From the NCBI GenBank assembly GCA_963932465.1, contig OZ010791.1, positions 322,644,283-322,708,282 of the forward strand: a DNA stretch of 64,000 bases. Reading direction: 5' to 3'. The position numbers and the translations under genes were made by a program. Each line of letters starts with the position of its first letter. Position 1 is the stretch's first letter. Below, piece by piece: positions 1 through 11,639 of this stretch. The notes under the pieces were generated by a model. The model was not told the origin of the DNA and did no database searches. It saw nothing but the letters and a program-made list of their open reading frames with translations. Origin of the DNA: Maratus speciosus. Its lineage: Eukaryota > Arthropoda > Arachnida > Araneae > Salticidae.

Positions 1-1075
1 AATATTTTAATTTGGTATTGGAATTAGAAACTTTAAACAATATTTCTTCGACCTCATAGAACGTATTAAAAATGGAATATTTTTTATTGCAGATCTTACT
101 GTTCTTCAGGCCAATAACACACATGATTCCAAAAGTGTAGATTACATTCAACTTTTGAAGATATTATTAACACATGCTGGACAATTGCACCATTAAATAT
201 AATAAATAAGAATATATTCGTTAAAAACACTCAAGCTTGCGCAATGGTCACATAAACAAAAACCTTTATATGAACTTGTACAATTAAAATCAATGATAAA
301 AACATAAAATCTACGCTTTGAACTGCTTCTGATCACTGAATGGCGCCACTGCACTTTTTCAGCCTTGTAATTGGTCAACAGATTGTCTCTCACACATAAA
401 AAATTCATCTTTAGACTTTTAATCATTTGAGCATGTTTTATCCTGAGGACGATTGCAGCAAAAGTTCGAAATTAGATTTTATGTTTTAATCATTCATTTT
501 AATTGCATAAGTTTATATAAAGGTTCTTGTTTCTGTGTATCATTGAGCAAGCTTATGTGTTTTTAACAAATACATTCTTATTTATTAAAACTATCATTCA
601 CATGTTTTGCCTAATGAAAAGAAGTATACAAATATTTTCTTTTGAAACTTTTCGGAATTTGAAGAATTTGGGAAATTTCTTTTCAAGTGTTTTAACCTTT
701 AATATTTTTCGAAGTAAAAGATATTAAGCATGGTGAATTTTGTACTTTGTGATTGATACCGTGTCTTCTGGAAAGAAAGATCGAATCGGAAAACAAACCC
801 AACATGATTTTGCGGAATATTCATAAATTCTACTTAAAAAATAAAGTAATTTTATACAACTTCAAATTATTCATTCTCCATTTTCTTAAAACAGTCAATA
901 TCCAACTATCATCCTGGTTTTAAAAATACACCCAATTATGGTTAGAGTTGATAAAAATATCGTCTAATCTTAGCTTTCAAACGGTACTTCATACACAGCC
1001 ATTCATGGCATAAAATAACTGGCAATTCTGTTGCTAGTTCATTGCGGGCAAACTTCTTCCGCAAGAATAATTTAT
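1..1075. other. AT-rich stretch, nothing recognised
   Basis: I see no coding region, RNA gene or bounded repeat in this stretch. The short open frames are AT-rich, low in complexity and show no family motif. Confidence 0.5.
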
Positions 1076-1294
1076 TTAACCCCTTAACCTACGATTTAAA
1101 ATCAACAACTCCACGGTTTGGCAAATCCATAGCTACCACTAAAATTTAATAGAGATTTTTACCTTGTTTAATCATGGAATTTCGACGATTAAATTAAACT
1201 ATATTTACTGTGAAATTTTAGTGGTAAGAAGAATTTAAATTTGGCTCGATCATCCTACGCGGGCTATGCCCGTCATTGTAGGTTAAGGGGTTAA
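1076..1294. mobile_element. TTAA-flanked MITE (piggyBac-like)
   Basis: A 211-bp element (1080-1290) lies between TTAA at 1076-1079 and TTAA at 1291-1294. The left end reads CCCCTTAACCTAC; the right end is its inverse, GTAGGTTAAGGGG. A TTAA target duplication with ends that begin CCC is the hallmark of piggyBac-type transposons, and a size near 200 bp without coding capacity fits a MITE. A short GC-rich hairpin, CGGGCTATGCCCG, lies just inside the right end. The class is inferred from the termini only; no transposase is present. Confidence 0.75.
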
Positions 1295-3149
1295 AGAAAG
1301 CAATAACGCTGGGTATGAGAGATTAAGCCTAATGGTTTTACAAGAAATGAAGTCGTAAGAAAATTGGACCAGAACTGAGTTTCGAACTTTTATGATGATG
1401 TTGCAGAGGATGGCATGGCTATATTTGAATGTATGTAAATTTTTGTACATGAATGTATTAATTAAACAAACACCTAATTTGAAGAACAAATTAAAAAAAC
1501 AAAATTTATTACCTACATTGTTTAAGCCCGAGAAGGGACATATATTAAGGTATTTCATTCAATTCGTTCTACATCCAATGTTAAATTTTTGTAACAAATA
1601 AGTTAAACCAATTGAACATTAAAAAATAAAAATAAAATTCATACAACATGATACTTTAAATACCCTAAAAACTTAAATTACGTTCAAATGAAATCGAAAT
1701 AAATCTTAGACTTTTTCCATTTTTCAGTTATAAATATTTGTATTGCAGATTTTTGTATTATTTTTATGATGAGTATACATAAAATGATAAGATACATGCA
1801 AAATACAAAACTTTAAATAAGCGTAAGACTTATTATTATTATTACCATTCACCCATATACAAAGGCATTTTAACCTTCGTTTTGACCCTCACGTCAGGCA
1901 AACATTTTCACACTTTAAATTTATAATATTATTAGAATTAGTAAAGAAAAAAAGATGAGTGGCATCAGGCACAAAAAGGTGGGAAGAAAAAAATGAAAAA
2001 GTTATGAGCTCCACAGACTTTTCTATGTTAAATTAACATTGCGAAGTGACACTGGAAATAAATAAGTATTGCGCTGCCGCGCAATACTTAAATAAAAACA
2101 TATTCTTCTTCATGAATGTGTGAATAAATATATCTAAATTGATTGTTGTATTTAAATAATTGTAAACTGTTACGCGTAAAAGAAAAATGCCTTGACTATA
2201 AGACCTAAGTATCTTTGGGTTAAAATTAATATATAAGTCCCGGTCTTCAGGGAAACACAATATTGTACAGATCTCCTTCTGAGAGGACCTTTGAAGGAAA
2301 AGTAACAAGGTTCTTTATTTTCATACACTTAAAACCCCTAGTTAATACGCATCTTATACAGTTACTACGCAAAAATTGAGCATGTGAATTTTGGATCCAT
2401 AAATCTAAATTTGCTGCCAGCTGATTAACAACTAGGTTGAGATGGACTATAATCCTATTGGAATATCGTTGTAAAACTAGAAACAAGATGAAACTGAATG
2501 GTTTTTGTATTATAGAACTATGTTTTTTACTTTCTGCGATATCTGAGTCTGAGTAGTGAAATCTAGAATTTATGTTACATCTTTTCCGACATTTAACACG
2601 CTTAACAAAATCAAAATTATAAAATTATGATAATTATTTATCACAGTGATTAATAAGAATGTGCCGATTCGATACACTTGTTAATAATTGTCGGTTAATG
2701 AGAAATGATTTATTAGTTGATTTTCAAAAACTTTTAGGGTTTCACATCTTACGTGTATAGTCTCACACGTTACATGCCACTTCTATTAACTGAAACTGAA
2801 GGAAGTTCAGTGGAAAAAAAATTTAGCGTTCTGTGAACACATAAATTTAATTTTTATAATAGTGACAGTATTAAAGCATAATAAAGTGCTTTCTTAATAT
2901 ATTTTAAAATTAAATCACTTAATTTAATTGATAAAGCATGAGATGAAATATAAATTTATATTAATAATTATTTCTAAATATTACTGCCGAAACCTATTAT
3001 CAATACAAGAATTACTGTCGTAACTCCCTTCTTTAATGTAGAGTTGACCCTAGACTTTTTGAATCCTCTTTGTCTTGAATATCTTTGTATTTGAATGGTG
3101 TGGAAATCTCAAAAATACATATCATTTTAATATATTCAGTTAAATCATA
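1295..3149. other. AT-rich stretch, nothing recognised
   Basis: No supported gene or bounded repeat. The open frames at 1283-1601 and 2033-2486 are shadows of AT-rich DNA without family motifs. Confidence 0.45.
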
Positions 3150-3240
3150 TTGGTAGATTATATCCCATAGCTGACAGTATATAGCTACACCCCAAATTAT
3201 GAAAACGCGGCATAGCAGTTCCCTCTGTTGTTCGATATAT
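3150..3240 (+). repeat. Interrupted repeat copy, left part
   Basis: The sequence from TATCCCATAGCTGACAG to TGTTGTTCGATATAT resembles 10017-10095, where the same repeat runs on without a break. Here it stops at 3240, where an inverted-repeat element begins. The continuation (ATATACCAAAAGTTAATTAG) resumes at 7971. The 10-kb copy therefore acts as an empty site for the insertion. Confidence 0.7.
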
Positions 3241-4713
3241 GGGACATTCTCACAATCTTTTGAATTTTGGGGGGAAAAATCTGGCGAAATTAAACTTGCT
3301 AAAATAACATTTTAATCTGATAGACGAATACCTTAATGATTCAAAATAAAGGAAAAATGGTCAGCAGCGAAAATGTTTTTATTTAACTGAAGTTTAAGTT
3401 AAACTTGCGAGTTTAATTTTCCTTACCGTTTTACCCCTATAACTTTTTTTTTCTTCTAAATTTTTACTTATAATGAATTTGCATAGTACCCACAGGACAT
3501 TCAAATAAGAAATAATAACAATGTAGAACTTTTAATACAGAATTTTTGTATAACATTGTCTTAAAGGGGTGTTAAAGAAGGGACGGTAAGGTAAAACAGG
3601 GGCTGGTATTGGAAAAAAAGGGACGGTAAGAATGGAACGGGAAGGAAAATTACCACCTATTTTTAGGAAAATCATGTTAAGACTAAGTGATAGCCACAAT
3701 GTTCATTGATTTTTAGAAACAGTTGTTAACATTGGATTAAATTAATTTTTCTTTCCAATTTACCTCGAAAAGTGCAGGAATAAAACTTGAAAACGGCAAG
3801 ACTACCAATAAAGCCACGATGCTTGAAATTGATATTTAAATGCTGATCTAAATTCTACAGTAAATTTCCTGCCAAAGAATTTTAGACATTATTTCTCTAG
3901 CATACTTCTGCATGAGAAAAAACTTGAAAAAAAAAATTCTGTCGCTGCATCTGAAATGATTTTCTGTATAATTTTAGAAGAGGGATGGTAAGGAATCTAA
4001 AACCCAGGGACAGAGTTTAAAAAATAATAACAACCCTAAAAATGTGCAGGTTAATTTTTAGCTACATATTTATATAAAACAATATTTCCAGTTTCAGAAA
4101 AAATTTACATCGAATTATTTTTATTTAAACAATTTTATACAGACAGCTCCAAACTTAAAAACAGCATCAGGGACACGGGACGGTAGATGAGTTTTCCTGG
4201 TATTTGGACCCCCAACATCGTCCAAAACTTATTTATCTCGTTAATATTGTTATAGTCCAGTCAAATTAGAGTTTGAAGTGGAAAATTCTGGTGTAATTGT
4301 TTTTAGTGTTTTACTTTATGTTTTAGGGGGTGCTGAATACGAATCTGAAGTTGTCCAACAAAATTTCTCTCGGCAAATATGAAAAATCGCGAAAAAAACC
4401 ACTAAAAATCGCAGATTTTTTGGGTTTTTGGCTTATAACTTGCAAAGTAAGCTTTTTACGCAAAAGGTGACCATATATTAAAATACAGACGAGAAAATTA
4501 CCTGAAATTCACGTTCTTATAATTTTTTTTTGTAAAATATACGGCATCCGTAGAGGCGTTGAAAAAAAAGGCGAAAACCAGTAATTTTGGAAAATCGCAA
4601 AACAGATATTCTTACCTTTTCCGTTCATAACACTAAAAGTAAGCATTTTATTGTAAACATTTGTAAACGTACTCACTTATTATTAGGTTATACATTTTCA
4701 TGATGTAGGTATA

Positions 4714-7381
4714 CAGTGTGACCTCAAAAATCCGGCATTCAGAGATCCGGCAACTTAAAAAATCAGATATCAAACTCATCTCCCCCCCCCCCCCCTCTCT
4801 TTTTTTCACTTCCAACTTACGGCAAAAGTAAAAATAGTAATTATTTTAGAATTAAAAACCGAGATAAAAAAAATTGCATTAGCTGACAGCGATATCGCTG
4901 ACGCTGTGTCAAATAGAGCCCTCGATAACACTGGTAGCAGCTCAGAGGAACGAGTTAAGGACCTGTCAGAAGATAAGGTCTTGCCAAAAAAATGCATACA
5001 TTTGATCGGAAAATTAACATCATCTTCAAAGAAACAAGACTGTATATCCGAATTTAATACAATTCTCTGCAATTTATGTGCAAATAATTTTTTGGACCTC
5101 TAGTTATGAGAAAACAATGATGAAACCACGAAGTATTTAGCTGCCTCTTTATTGAAAACATATAAAATGCATCATTAGACGTCTGTACAGATATGTGAAA
5201 CGTAAACGTTAGATTTTATACAGACAACAAAAAGATAAAAAGGGATTAATCATCAGTTAGTGTTTAATGTTATACAGTATCATAAAATAGCTAGGTAAGT
5301 TTCTTTTTATACAACGCTTACTATTAAATGATTATTGACTTGAAATGACACTCATTAGTGAAACCGATCCCTCTTGGCCAAAGGTTGCATGATTGGAAGC
5401 ATGCCTTCCAATTCTTCTACCCCTAAAAAAATAATTAAATATAATATTTATTTAAGCACCTAGGCGCGAAAGAGCCATTTTCGTCCCGGGGGATAAGATT
5501 GCTGCCCCAGCCGTAAGCGAAGGCTGCAAACACCCAAGGATCGAAGCTTAGGCTTCTGAGCAGCTCTGGTGCACGTAGTATTTTTAAAAACGGTGGAATT
5601 AATTGTAATTAATTAGGTAAGTAATGATTCATGCAATATTTTATCATAACATGATTTTTACGTCTTTCTTTTGTTACTCCTCTTTTACAACAGTCATGAA
5701 TAGGTTACTTTTGGACCTCAATTTAGAAAACACATTAGCCTATTACTTTACGAACCACCGTTTAAAAAAATAATTTATGATTTATTTCTAATTGTTTGAA
5801 AATTGAGTAGTTATACCACTGTTTTAAGATAAATATTTTGATCATAAAAATAAAAAAGTTAATAAGAAAGTAAAGGTGAAATGGAATTATTTATACATAT
5901 TTACCTTCAAGTACTTTAGGGAATTCCGGATCATCCTCGGCTTACTCGATTTTAGTAAGAGGCATGTTATTGCAACTGCTTTCGCAGTTTACACACATAT
6001 TGGAGCACTTGGGTCCTGCTTTTTTGCATCCACAGTTATTCTGGCAGGTCTTATTGCATTTGAAAGAAATGAGTTTCAAAACGGCTTGAGGTGCTGGTGG
6101 CTGTAGTGTGGTTAGTGGCTCCAGATCATTTTTCATTTTGTTCCGACCCCATTGTTCAGGATCTTTTTCATTCCCAAAACATTGTTGAACATGAAAATAT
6201 ACCCTAAACGAATGTTGCTGAGCTGCAGACTCAGTAGGAGGTAAGGACGCCAAATGGATTGATGTCCTGTATGCAGATCTAAGGTAACATAAATACCTCA
6301 ATTTGTTTAATGACGTGGCGTCCTTGTCAGAAAATTTATACAATGAGGCCAAAAAACGATTGCCAGCATCAGTAACAGCATCAACATCTGCCATAGGGCC
6401 TTTAAAAACCTCAGTGGTATTAGTTAATGCAGAGTTTTTCTTGAGAGTCCGAAGAAACCTCATCTTTCCTACTTTGAACAAGGCTGAAGTAATGTATCAC
6501 AGCCTTCCATGGCATGCAAAAATAATATGTTGTTAGCAATCGATTGATCAAGTTTGCAGTTAAAAGAAAAAATGAGCGGTGAAACTGTGCCTTTGCCTAG
6601 CTTTAGAAAGTATACACTTGAATGTACACCCCTACAGCGACAAATCATGATAACTAGCAGATCAACGCCATCACCCACAATAACTACAGAGTTATGTTGT
6701 TGTACAATGTCCCTTGCAGTGGTGACAATAAGTGTATTAACATCTTCTCGTGCCTGTTTTGTGTGAATGTCAGCTATTGCAAATTTGTAATTGATTTTTG
6801 AAAATTACAGATTTCGGAAAAAAATATCAAAAGTACTTGCAATTTTCTTGATAGTGACATTTATTCGTTATTTAATAAATAACCAAATGATATTGACGTG
6901 AGAAAAAGAGAAAATTGAATGTTTAAAAAAGTTACTTTAATTGATATTTTATATGTTAAAAAAAATCTGATAAGTAGTGCTGTCATTTCTTCTCATGTAA
7001 TTTCTCAAGCATCAATGCCAAGTAACTATCTTCTTTCTTGGATTTTATACAAGTGACGAATATCGATTTCGGAAGTACAATCTTGTTTCTTTGAACATGA
7101 CGTTAATTTTCCGGTCAAATTTATGCATTTTCTCGGTGAGAACTTATCTTCTGATAGGTCCTCGTTCTCGTTCCTCTGAGCTGCTACCAGTGTTATCGAG
7201 GATTCTATTTAGCAAAGCGTAAGCGATCTCGCTGCCCGCTAATGCATCGTTTTTACCTCGGTTTTTAATTCGAAAATAACTGCTATTTTTGCTCTTCCCG
7301 TAAGTTGGATGTGAAAAAAAAAGAGGAGAGGGATTTTTAAATTGCCGGATCTCTGAATGCCGGATTTTCGAGGTCACACAG
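4714..7381. mobile_element. Pogo/Tigger-like-ended element
   Basis: The left end is CAGTGTGACCTCAAAAATCC after TA (4712-4713). The right end, read inward on the minus strand, is CTGTGTGACCTCGAAAATCC next to TA (7382-7383). Both continue into GGCATTCAGAGATCCGGCAA. CAGTG..ACCTC..AAATCCGGCA ends with TA duplication are typical of pogo/Tigger elements of the Tc1/mariner superfamily. Similarity between the ends continues inward for about 350 bp and includes a mirrored segment (4880-5060 and 7080-7240) that reads DNTGSSSEER in both. No DDE or CENP-B domain is visible inside; instead there is the pseudogene at 5942-6804. Confidence 0.7.
5942..6804 (-). pseudogene. Decayed PIN-like/Cys-rich TE-associated gene
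   Basis: Read on the minus strand, an open frame from about 6804 gives REDVNTLIVTTARDIV, then VVIVGDGVDLLVIMI, then ANNILFLHAMEGCDT. A small indel near 6490 shifts the frame, which continues as SALFKVGK and runs to a stop at 5942. The last part contains LPPTESAAQQHSFRVYFHVQ, an EQWGR segment and a Cys-rich tail (CNKTCQNNCGCKK, then CSNMCVNCESSC). The order of acidic, hydrophobic and GCDT..S..F..GK segments resembles PIN/FEN-like nuclease folds, and the tail resembles a tesmin/TSO1-type CXC cluster. From memory, similar proteins recur as uncharacterised, transposon-associated predictions in arthropods and cnidarians. The function is not established, and the nuclease reading is an inference. 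The 5' part is missing: a stop lies at 6805-6807. Confidence 0.6.
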
Positions 7382-7970
7382 TACATCTGCATCACAATAA
7401 TACATAACCTAATAATATGTGAGTACGTCAGCAAATGTTTACAGTGAAATACTTACTTTTAGTGTTATGAACGGAAAGGGTAAGAATATCCGTTTTGCGA
7501 TTTTCCAAAATTACTGGTTTTAGCTGATTTTTCAATGTCTCTATGGAAGCCATATATCATACAATAAAAATGATAAAAACATGAATTTTAGGTAATTTTC
7601 TCGTCTGTATTTTAATATTGTGTGAACTTTTGCGTAAAAAGTTTACTTTGAAAGTTATAAGCAAAAAACTCGAAAAATCTGCGATTTTTAGTGGTTTTTT
7701 CACAATTTTTTTTATATTTGACGAGAGAAATTTTGTTGGACAACTTCAGATTCGTGTTCAGCACCCTCGAAAACATAATGTAAGACACTAAAATCAATTA
7801 CGCCAGAATTTTCCACTTTAGGCCCTTTTTTAACCTAATTTGACTGGACTATTATGCAATCATGCAATGGGATGTTCCCTAGTATATGAAATAAAAAAAC
7901 ACAAAAAAGTGTATTAAATAAAAAATTATTAATCAGGGACATGAAAGTCAAAAGATTGTGAGAATGCCCC

Positions 7971-8170
7971 ATATACCAAAAGTTAATTAGTACCAATTAA
8001 TACAAACAATAATAAATTATGAATATGAAGTATAATCCATTTCTTAATTGTAACTTGGAGTTAAAGTAATCAGAGAATAATTTTTATTCTGTCAAATAGC
8101 ATAACATAACAGAGTTCTCAGTTAGATATTCAAAGCCAAGATTGAACCAAAATACCTATTTTTAATTTAA
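7971..8170 (+). repeat. Interrupted repeat copy, right part
   Basis: ATATACCAAAAGTTAATTAGTACC matches the run past the insertion point in the uninterrupted copy near 10090 (ATATATGAAAAGTTAACTACC). Similarity fades after a few tens of bases. TTAACCCTTAAATGCGCGATG at 8167-8187 may be the left end of a TTAA-type element, but I could not place its right end securely. Confidence 0.45.
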
Positions 8171-8321
8171 CCCTTAAATGCGCGATGTTTTATTTTGTTT
8201 CGAAAAAATTATATGTGATTCTCTGAATTGTTTATTAGACAGGAAAAATAATGAAAAAAAAATCAGAGATACGTTTTTCATATAATACGTAAATCTCTTC
8301 TTCTGTTGCGCATCTGCCATA

Positions 8322-9478
8322 CAGGGTGTATCTAAACTCCTGGGCAAAACTTTAAGGGGTGATAGTACACATCAAGACAAACAATATTAAATAGGATCCC
8401 AAACGTCCCAAGGGTCCCAAACGTCTTCCGAAGGAAATAGGCGCCTTTAAAGTTTAGGGTCCAAAATTTCAAATGATTATAAAAAACGGAAAAATTGGTC
8501 GATTCGTTTGCGGTTTTCACTAAAACTATTCTTTATGCCAGTATTTTCTTGAAAATAAATTTTAAAGATACAGTTCAAAAAATGCCGATAGAGGGCGCTT
8601 TAGACTTTGGAGTAACCAACAACTATTTTTTACTGTTACTTTTTTGTATCTCATTACACGCTTTCAAAAGCTTAGACTTAAACTTAAATTTTGAGCTCAA
8701 AATCTGAATCGTTGGGAGTGGTTAAGTAGCACAAATGGAACTTTGTTCAGGAGGGAGGTTCAAATTTCAACACATGAACACAGTTCAGTTTGCGCTGCTT
8801 AATCACTCCCAACGATTCAGATTTTGAGGTCAAAATTTAAGTCTAAGCTTTTGAAAGCATGTAATGAGATACAAAAAATAACGGTAAAAAATAGTTGTTC
8901 GTTACTCCAAAGTCTAAAGCGCCCTCTATCGGTATTTTTTAAAACTTATCTTTAAAATTTATTTTGAAGACAATACTGACATAAAGAATAGTTTTAGTGA
9001 AAACCGCAAACGAATCGACCAATTTTTCCGTTTTTTATAATCATTTGAAATTTTAACTCCTGAACACAGTTCAGTTTGCGCTACTTAACCACTCCCAACG
9101 ATTCAGATTTTGAGCTCAAAATTTAAGTTTAAGTCTAAGCTTTTGAAAGCATGTAATGAGATGCAACAAATAACGGTAAAAAATAGTTGTTGGTTATTCC
9201 AAAGTCTAAAGCGCCCTCTATCGGCATTTTTTGAACTGTATCTTTAAAATTTATTTTCGAGGCAATACTGACATAAAGAATAGTTTTAGTGAAAACCGCA
9301 AACGAATCGACCAATTTTTCCGTTTTTTATAATCATTTGAAATTTTGGACCCTAAACTTTAAAGGCACCTATCTCTTTCGGAAGACGTTTGGGACCCTTA
9401 GTTTCCTGTTTAATATTGTTTGTCTTGATGTGTACTATCACCCCTTAAAGTTTTGCCCAAGAGTTTAGATACACCCTG
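8322..9478. mobile_element. Foldback element with CAGGGTGTATC ends
   Basis: The left end is CAGGGTGTATCTAAACTCCT after TA; the right end is the inverse, AGAGTTTAGATACACCCTG, before TA. The arms are long: the block from TGGGCAAAACTTTAAGGGGT through ATAGAGGGCGCTTTAGAC is mirrored on the right. The right half holds two imperfect copies of the inner arm (about 8740-9055 and 9056-9330), so the element is an inverted repeat with one arm partly duplicated. No protein domain is visible. The TA flanks fit a Tc1/mariner-type target, but the superfamily is not proven. Confidence 0.75.
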
Positions 9479-9600
9479 TATAAGTAAAAACTATACTGTC
9501 GTGTGGCTGTTTATGCTAAAATATTGCAAATTAGTGAATATTTTAATAAGTATGCCTCAAAATACCTTATTTTATATATATATTTTTTTATAAAATTTAA

Positions 9601-9846
9601 CCTTTAGCCCTTTAATTCCCATGATAGAATTCGTTCTAGAAATTACCTAGTCCTTAGAATCTGACTTCACACCAGAAAGTTTCAATGGTTAATTTCGCTT
9701 TATTTAAATAAGGAATGTCTGTTATTAATTAAACCAAATATTGCTATTTAAATTTTCTGGTGTGAATTAGGTATATACGAATAAAAAAAATCTATTAAAT
9801 TCAAAACACTGTTGTTTGCATATATGCAATGCTGCACACTAAAGGG
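9601..9846. mobile_element. Probable TTAA-flanked MITE
   Basis: TTAA at 9597-9600 and 9847-9850 enclose 246 bp. The left end is CCTTTAGCCCTTTAATTCCC and the right end, inverted, is CCCTTTAGTGTGCAGC. The inverted similarity is short and imperfect. An alternative is that the right end belongs with the TTAA end at 8167, with the foldback at 8322-9478 inserted between them. Confidence 0.45.
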
Positions 9847-9959
9847 TTAAAATCTTAAATATAAAATGTTGCTCATTTCTACCGAATAAACTGAGATGCA
9901 GCATAGCAATATTCATCGCAAAAAGCCCCCTAGCGCCCACCGTTGAGTAATCAAAAGAA

Positions 9960-10135
9960 AAATTGAATTGACATAAATTTCACATAATAAGAATACGTTT
10001 TAAATCTGGACGATTCTATCCCATAGCTCAAAGTATATAACTGCGCCGAAAACTTTGAAAACATACAGTAATTCCACCTGTTGTTCGATATATATGAAAA
10101 GTTAACTACCAAGTTATGTCAAGGTCTAACAAAAT
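9960..10135 (+). repeat. Uninterrupted repeat copy (empty site)
   Basis: CTATCCCATAGCTCAAAGTA through TGTTGTTCGATATATATGAA parallels 3160-3240 followed directly by 7971 onward. It shows what the 3.2-kb locus looked like before the 4.7-kb insertion. The repeat family itself is not identified. Confidence 0.65.
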
Positions 10136-10509
10136 ACGAAGTTTCGCAGAATTCCTCAGTTACAGCTCCCGTAAAATTTCTGAAATACACTGACAGACAG
10201 ACAACAGTCTAAAAACAGTCAAATCGTATTCAGGACATCCTAGAATGTAAAAATCTATCAAAAACCGCACTTCAAAATTTTCCATTAAACCAAAGTATTT
10301 TTTCTTCTTATTATCAATATAAGAGAGCAAACAATATTTCTTGTAATTCCATTGTGCCTAAATACGATGCGATTACTCATGCATTTGCCACATTTAGGTT
10401 ATATTTCGCATTTTATTATACATAAAAGTCCAAATATAAGCAAAAAAAAAGTAGATTATTGTGTTGTTAAGTCCAATCAAATTTCTTTTGAAAAAGTGGA
10501 ATTATTATC
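10136..10509. other. No feature recognised
   Basis: A short stretch with a CTGACAGACAGACAACAG tract at about 10189, of the kind found near the ends of several interspersed repeats here. No gene or element boundary could be set. Confidence 0.4.
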
Positions 10510-10511
10510 TA

Positions 10512-11260
10512 CAGGGGGATTCAAACCTTATCATTTAAATTTCGAAGGGAGGTAGGGAATACGTCAGGAAACCGATTTTACATAGGAAAGTATGTCAGCA
10601 AATGTACGCATACGTATGTGGAGGGCGCTGTGTGTACCCAACCTTCCATTTCGTCCCAATCATTGTTTTGACTTTTCTAAAGCTAGTATTATTTCCACTC
10701 CTATTTCCACTTCTTATTTGGACTTCCACGAAGCCTTTTACATCTTTAAAAACTCCAAAAATCTCGATAATGACCTTTATTCAACGCCTTCAACATCTGT
10801 CGCCTAGAAACTTCTCGTTTAATTTTGTTCTCTCCGGTTCTTTTAACATTTATTTATTTTTTTAATTGTTTTTTTATTTTTACTTTTAGTTTTCATTTTA
10901 TTTTATTTGTTTTTTGCTAGTTTATTTCATTCTTTGTCTTTAACTTTCTTCGTTCATGAATTTTTTAAATTTTTGTTTCATACCAGAATTCTTAAAAGTC
11001 ATTAACGAGATTTTTGGAGTTTTTAAAGAAGTAAAAGGCTTCGTGGAAGTCCAAATGAGAAGTGGAAATAGGAGAAGAAATAATACTAGCTTTAGGAAAG
11101 TCAAAACAATGATTAAGACGCAATGGAAAGTTGGGTACACACAGCGCCCTCTACGTACGCACGCGTACATTTGCGAACATACTTTCCTGTGTAAAATCGA
11201 TTTCCTGGCGTAATCCCTACCTCCCCACGAAATTTGAACGATAAGTTTTGAATCACTCTA
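10512..11260. mobile_element. Foldback MITE with TA flanks
   Basis: Ends CAGGGGGATTCAAA and TTTGAATCACTCTA are inverted, with TA outside on both sides. The two arms of about 270-300 bp are close mirror images: GGAGGTAGGGAATACGTCAG against CTGGCGTAATCCCTACCTCC, and GAGGGCGCTGTGTGTACCCA against TGGGTACACACAGCGCCCTC. An AT-rich loop of about 180 bp separates them. The open frames on both strands at 10602-10865 and 10940-11170 are mirror translations of the same arm and are not genes. Confidence 0.8.
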
Positions 11261-11262
11261 TA

Positions 11263-11637
11263 TTATCTAAGGAAAAGCATATCATTGTCCCACTTAGGTA
11301 ATTTTTATCTCAGTTACAGTAGTTAAAACATATGTCAAGGGGTTCAAAGTACCTAAATATGACAAAGCATTTTATGCATGTCCGTTCGTCTCAATATTAT
11401 TCATTTATTTGTTACTAATTTTTTTAAAATATTTAATGCTGCAATATAATTAAATAAGGAATCATTTAACATTAATACTTTAAACACTTTTAACTTTGAC
11501 AATTAAGAAACAAGAAGTAAAAATTAAAGGACCAATATAAGATTAATTTTACCAACACAATGTTTATTACTCTATGTTCCAAACAATTATTTCGCAAACT
11601 AATTATTTTTTTATTTACAAATTACTGGAAATCTGTA
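11263..11637. other. No feature recognised
   Basis: AT-rich spacer between two inverted-repeat elements. I see no gene, RNA or bounded repeat. Confidence 0.4.
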
Positions 11638-11639
11638 TA

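Larger units (their letters stand above)
4255..7849. mobile_element. GTCCAG-ended inverted element, long form
   Basis: The ends are GTCCAGTCAAATTAG and its inverse CTAATTTGACTGGAC (approximate), each next to TA. The arms pair for roughly 800 bp (about 4255-5055 against 7072-7849), with runs such as GAATCTGAAGTTGTCCAACA mirrored in 7730-7765. End sequence and subterminal order (GTCCAG, then TTTATGTTTT, GCTGAAT.CGAAT, AAAATTTCTC.CGGCAA) match the composites at 11640-13074 and 60539-62007, so I place all three in one family. This copy is longer and contains a pogo-ended element with a decayed gene. Confidence 0.7.
3241..7970. mobile_element. Outer inverted-repeat element, 4.7 kb
   Basis: The left end is GGGACATTCTCACAATCTTT and the right end is its inverse, AAAGATTGTGAGAATGCCCC. 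Both are flanked by ATAT. The uninterrupted paralogue at 10017-10130 reads straight across the insertion point (TTCGATATATATGAAAAGTTAA), which supports insertion with an AT-rich target duplication. The terminal repeat is short, about 23 bp. The left 1 kb (3264-4254) has no counterpart on the right. A second inverted element (4255-7849) and a third (4714-7381) lie inside. I cannot assign a superfamily from the ends. Confidence 0.65.

Noticed and set aside
193..2486. Several 65-91 codon open frames on both strands
   Set aside because: AT-rich, low-complexity translations, overlapping on opposite strands, with no motif or gene structure.
8167..8190. TTAACCCTTAAATGCG as the left end of another TTAA element
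   Set aside because: A plausible end, but no convincing partner; the nearest candidate (9847) pairs as well with 9597.
10602..11170. Near-identical plus and minus frames (YAYVCGGRCVYPTFH-like and YACVRRGRCVYPTFH-like)
   Set aside because: They are the two arms of one foldback element translated in mirror; similarity comes from the inverted repeat.
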